This document shows positions 61,645 to 64,000 of a stretch of 64,000 nt of DNA, piece after piece (the stretch's first letter is position 1; each line of letters begins with the position of its first letter). This stretch comes from Atlanticothrix silvestris CENA357 (GTDB lineage Bacteria; Cyanobacteriota; Cyanobacteriia; Cyanobacteriales; Nostocaceae), in contig NZ_JAECZB010000102.1 in the NCBI RefSeq assembly GCF_016056295.1, positions 62,001 through 126,000 of the forward strand. Reading direction: 5' to 3'. Both the position numbers and the translations under genes were made by a program. The notes under the pieces were generated by a model. It searched no databases, was not told the DNA's origin, and saw only the letters and a list, made by a program, of their open reading frames with translations.

Positions 61645-62718
61645 ATGAGCAACTACTTTCGTTCCCATGTTGATGCAATGGCTGGCTATGTCCCTGGTGA
61701 ACAGCCTCCAGCCGGGACACAGACTATTAAACTCAACAGCAATGAGAATGCCTATCCTCCCTCCCCAGCGGCACTAGCTGTGCTACAAAGCATTGATGGG
61801 GAATGGTTGCGGCGCTATCCAGAACCGTTTGGGGAAAAGTTTCGGCAAACCATCAGTCAAATTTTAGAAATACCTAGTGATTGGATCATTGTAGGCAATG
61901 GTAGTGACGAAGTTTTAAACTTGGTGATGCGAGCCTGTGCAGAACCGGGACGACAAGTAGTCTACCCGATGCCAACATACGTGCTTTATCGCACATTAAC
62001 CGAGATGCAGTCCGCAGAGATTGTGGAGATTCCCTACAATCAAGATTACAGTTTACCTTTAGAAGAACTAATTGCTGCTAATGGATGTGTAACATTCATT
62101 GCTTCACCTAATAGTCCATCAGGGCATGTCGTACCCATAGATGATCTGCGGCAACTAGCACCTCAATTATCTGGAATTTTAGTAATTGATGAAGCATACG
62201 TAGATTTTGCCGAAGAAAATGCCTTGGGTTTAGTTAAAGATTACGAAAATGTCATCGTGATTAGGACACTTTCTAAAGGTTACTCTTTGGCAGGATTACG
62301 CCTAGGATTTGGAGTAGCGAATCCTCAACTGCTGCATGGATTATTTAAGGTGAAAGATAGTTATAACATTGATGCGATCGCCTGTGCAGTTGGGGCAGCC
62401 GCTATCAGTGACCAAGCTTATAAAAATGCTTGTATAGTCAAGATTAAAGCATCACGAACTCAGCTAGCAACAGACTTAAAACAATTAGGTTTTCATGTTT
62501 GGCCATCCCAAACTAACTTCTTATTGGTACAGCCTCCCCAAGGCAATGCAGAATATCTTTATCAAAAGCTGAAGGAACAAGGAATTTTAGTCCGTTACTT
62601 CCGGCAGCCAGGATTGGATAATAAACTACGCATTACTGTTGGCACTGAGTCACAAAATCAAGCTTTAGTAGAAGCACTAAGTAAATTACTTAAGGAACTA
62701 AGATTGCACGAGAATTAA
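61645..62718 (+). CDS. hisC: Histidinol-phosphate aminotransferase
   Basis: HisC is a PLP enzyme of histidine synthesis, converting imidazole-acetol phosphate and glutamate to histidinol phosphate. From ATG 61645 (MSNYFRSHVDAMAGYVPG) it has 357 residues. It shows KLNSNENAYPPSP, IVGNGSDEVLNLVMRAC, FIASPNSPSG, IDEAYVDFA and the PLP lysine in TLSKGYSLAGLRLGF. The open frame begins at 61549 but lacks similarity there. It overlaps the convergent GDSL gene by 29 bp. Confidence 0.94.
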   Translation: MSNYFRSHVDAMAGYVPGEQPPAGTQTIKLNSNENAYPPSPAALAVLQSIDGEWLRRYPEPFGEKFRQTISQILEIPSDWIIVGNGSDEVLNLVMRACAEPGRQVVYPMPTYVLYRTLTEMQSAEIVEIPYNQDYSLPLEELIAANGCVTFIASPNSPSGHVVPIDDLRQLAPQLSGILVIDEAYVDFAEENALGLVKDYENVIVIRTLSKGYSLAGLRLGFGVANPQLLHGLFKVKDSYNIDAIACAVGAAAISDQAYKNACIVKIKASRTQLATDLKQLGFHVWPSQTNFLLVQPPQGNAEYLYQKLKEQGILVRYFRQPGLDNKLRITVGTESQNQALVEALSKLLKELRLHEN

Positions 62719-63580
62719 TCATCCCTGCTTCTTGAATCGCTGAAAAAGCAGTTTCCCCTATAATGCGATGAGCCGCAGTCGTGGGATGAATGCTATCCCA
62801 AAACAAAAATTGGTCTGGGTTTCCGCAAATGCCAGAACTAGATAGACAGGGACTGATGACATTTGTAAAGCCAAACATTGCCGGATTTATCATCGCATCT
62901 CGATATAAACCATTAGCATCTAAAGTCGCAATCTGAAGCTTTGAATCTTGTTGAATCAATACCTTTAGTGACCGCCTTAAGCCTTGATTATGTGCTTGTG
63001 TTAATGCACTCAGATTCCCTGAATTCGTAGTATTTCTCGTTGCAGGTAACTTGCCTAAATCTGGTAAATTTGCGACTAAAATCTTTTTAGCACCTACATC
63101 TGTGAGCAAATTAATTGCACTCATCACATTTTTTATGGGAACAGTTGCACTGCTTGCTCCCTGTAAATAATCATTTGCTCCTGCCCACAACACATATAAA
63201 GCATCTGAATTTGTCTTTTGATGTGTTTGTGTAAAAGACTGCACTTGCTTAAGTAAGCTAGGTACATAACTATTAGCAATGCTGCCAGTGGTTGCTCCTC
63301 CGTAAGCAAAATTTTTAGTTTGTTCAGTGGATAGATGTAAGCGATCGCTCAGATACTCAATCCAAATTCGACCATTCGAGTAACGCCCCTGGTAGTAAGT
63401 TGGATTAGGTGGATATAATTTTCCGGTCGCCTGGAATACCATACCTGCATCTGAAAGACTGTCCCCGAATATATATGCTTCTGTAAGAGGATGAGTTTGA
63501 GCTATAGATTTTGTTAACACAACCATGATCAAAATTAAAACAGCAAGTCCTGTTGTTAAAAGCCAGTTTTTTCTCAGCAT
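62690..63580 (-). CDS. GDSL/SGNH family hydrolase, exported
   Basis: This 296-residue protein has an N-terminal signal (WLLTTGLAVLILIMVVLTKS) and GDSL blocks: block I FGDSLSDAG (Ser nucleophile), GGATTGS (block II Gly), block III WAGANDYL (Asn), and block V WDSIHPTTAAH (Asp/His). It is a lipase/esterase of the plant-like GDSL branch, acting outside the cytoplasm. The stop overlaps the hisC 3' end in convergent orientation. Confidence 0.92.
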   Translation of the reverse strand: MLRKNWLLTTGLAVLILIMVVLTKSIAQTHPLTEAYIFGDSLSDAGMVFQATGKLYPPNPTYYQGRYSNGRIWIEYLSDRLHLSTEQTKNFAYGGATTGSIANSYVPSLLKQVQSFTQTHQKTNSDALYVLWAGANDYLQGASSATVPIKNVMSAINLLTDVGAKKILVANLPDLGKLPATRNTTNSGNLSALTQAHNQGLRRSLKVLIQQDSKLQIATLDANGLYRDAMINPAMFGFTNVISPCLSSSGICGNPDQFLFWDSIHPTTAAHRIIGETAFSAIQEAGMINSRAILVP

Positions 63581-63831
63581 TAAACCTTTCTCTAAGTCTT
63601 AAAACTAATTACAATTCTTGTTAATAGTTCTCATTATGACTAAAGATTAAGCTTGCAATTAACACTTCTTTAGGCTAACAAGCAGTGATTTATACTTACT
63701 GAGTAAAACCGAATGCTTTATAGTGTGGATTTTGCCAATTGTCTTGGGCAAATGCATCACTTGACACGGTAGGTTTGTGCAATTAGATACATGGACTTCA
63801 GTCTTCTTTTAGGGTTGCAGTGCGATCGCCT

Positions 63832-64000
63832 TTAAACAGTTAACTGTATCGGCTTTATCCCTTGGCGCAACTGTATCTGTCGCTTTAGCCAAGACTGCCG
63901 AAGACGCTGATGTAGCAGAGGATTTAGCTTACTTATTACCCATCGCAAAAGTGCGCTTTTACCTAGTAATTGTGCCTGAGCTGCTTCTTGACTTTGAAGT
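63832..64000 (-). CDS. 3' end of an unknown gene (5' part outside window)
   Basis: A minus-strand frame enters from the right edge and runs 55 codons to a TAA at 63834-63832 (LQSQEAAQAQLLGKSALLRW then VISKLNPLLHQRLRQSWLKR). It looks protein-like and rich in Gln, Leu and Arg. I recognise no family. The opposite strand is also open but has no start codon. Confidence 0.4.
   Translation of the reverse strand, partial: LQSQEAAQAQLLGKSALLRWVISKLNPLLHQRLRQSWLKRQIQLRQGIKPIQLTV

Noticed and set aside
1-64000. tRNA, rRNA, CRISPR array, complete insertion sequence
   Set aside because: Spacers were read for cloverleaf ends, repeat-spacer periodicity and transposase frames; none was found by eye.

Overview
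The window comes from a filamentous, probably heterocyst-forming cyanobacterium of the Nostocales. The signs are photosynthesis genes (chlP, petN, the light/nutrient kinase nblS), a devBCA-type exporter, XisH/XisI excision-factor homologues, an EACC1-caspase-FGE conflict module, very frequent HIP1 palindromes (GCGATCGC), and dispersed palindromic and GGGCAT-rich repeats in the spacers. Most genes are housekeeping or conserved cyanobacterial genes. No rRNA, tRNA, CRISPR array, complete insertion sequence or prophage was seen.

Layout. 1-8 kb: the tail of a large GAF/histidine kinase, nblS, xisI and a frameshifted xisH, purD, a sugar-nucleotide epimerase and a PIN/Phd toxin-antitoxin pair. 8-18 kb: a 1296-residue membrane protein, an antiporter-UspA fusion, chlP, txlA, a NIL/4Fe-4S protein and a DUF3616 protein. 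18-28 kb: a CHAD protein, a methyltransferase, a group 2 sigma factor, a cell-wall block (M23 peptidase, ComFB-type protein, L,D-transpeptidase) and the ECF sigma factor sigG with its anti-sigma partner. 28-38 kb: leuS, a devB-devC-devA efflux operon with a divergent TetR gene, and ileS. 38-45 kb is the accessory region: a second PIN toxin pair, EACC1 plus a caspase-FGE protein whose C-terminus looks like a diversity-generating retroelement (DGR) variable region, a 21-bp tandem repeat, hairpin repeats, an alpha/beta hydrolase, a BON protein and ilvN. 45-56 kb: a pentapeptide-repeat membrane protein, a quinone-oxidoreductase-like MDR protein, a glycosyltransferase, petN with a small membrane ORF, a TetR cluster with two matched operators and an internally deleted SDR gene, coaBC with a DUF2555 gene, and an esterase that appears to start at CTG. 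56-64 kb: Uma2, GNAT, purH, a tandem pair of structured elements, TetR, GNAT, hisC, a GDSL hydrolase and the 3' end of an unknown gene.

Three points deserve most attention. (1) Two tandem copies of a 128-bp element lie downstream of purH. Each has a 5' hairpin, a strictly conserved single-stranded stretch and a terminator hairpin. The conserved stretch contains the exact complement of ten bases of the core of the cyanobacterial sRNA Yfr1, so the pair could encode Yfr1-sponging RNAs. (2) The EACC1-caspase-FGE pair ends in a run of NNC codons of the kind left by adenine mutagenesis of an AAC-rich template, although no reverse transcriptase or template repeat is in the window. (3) Several genes are in the process of change: xisH has lost one base, an SDR has lost its middle, and a coding-like frame without a start follows coaBC.
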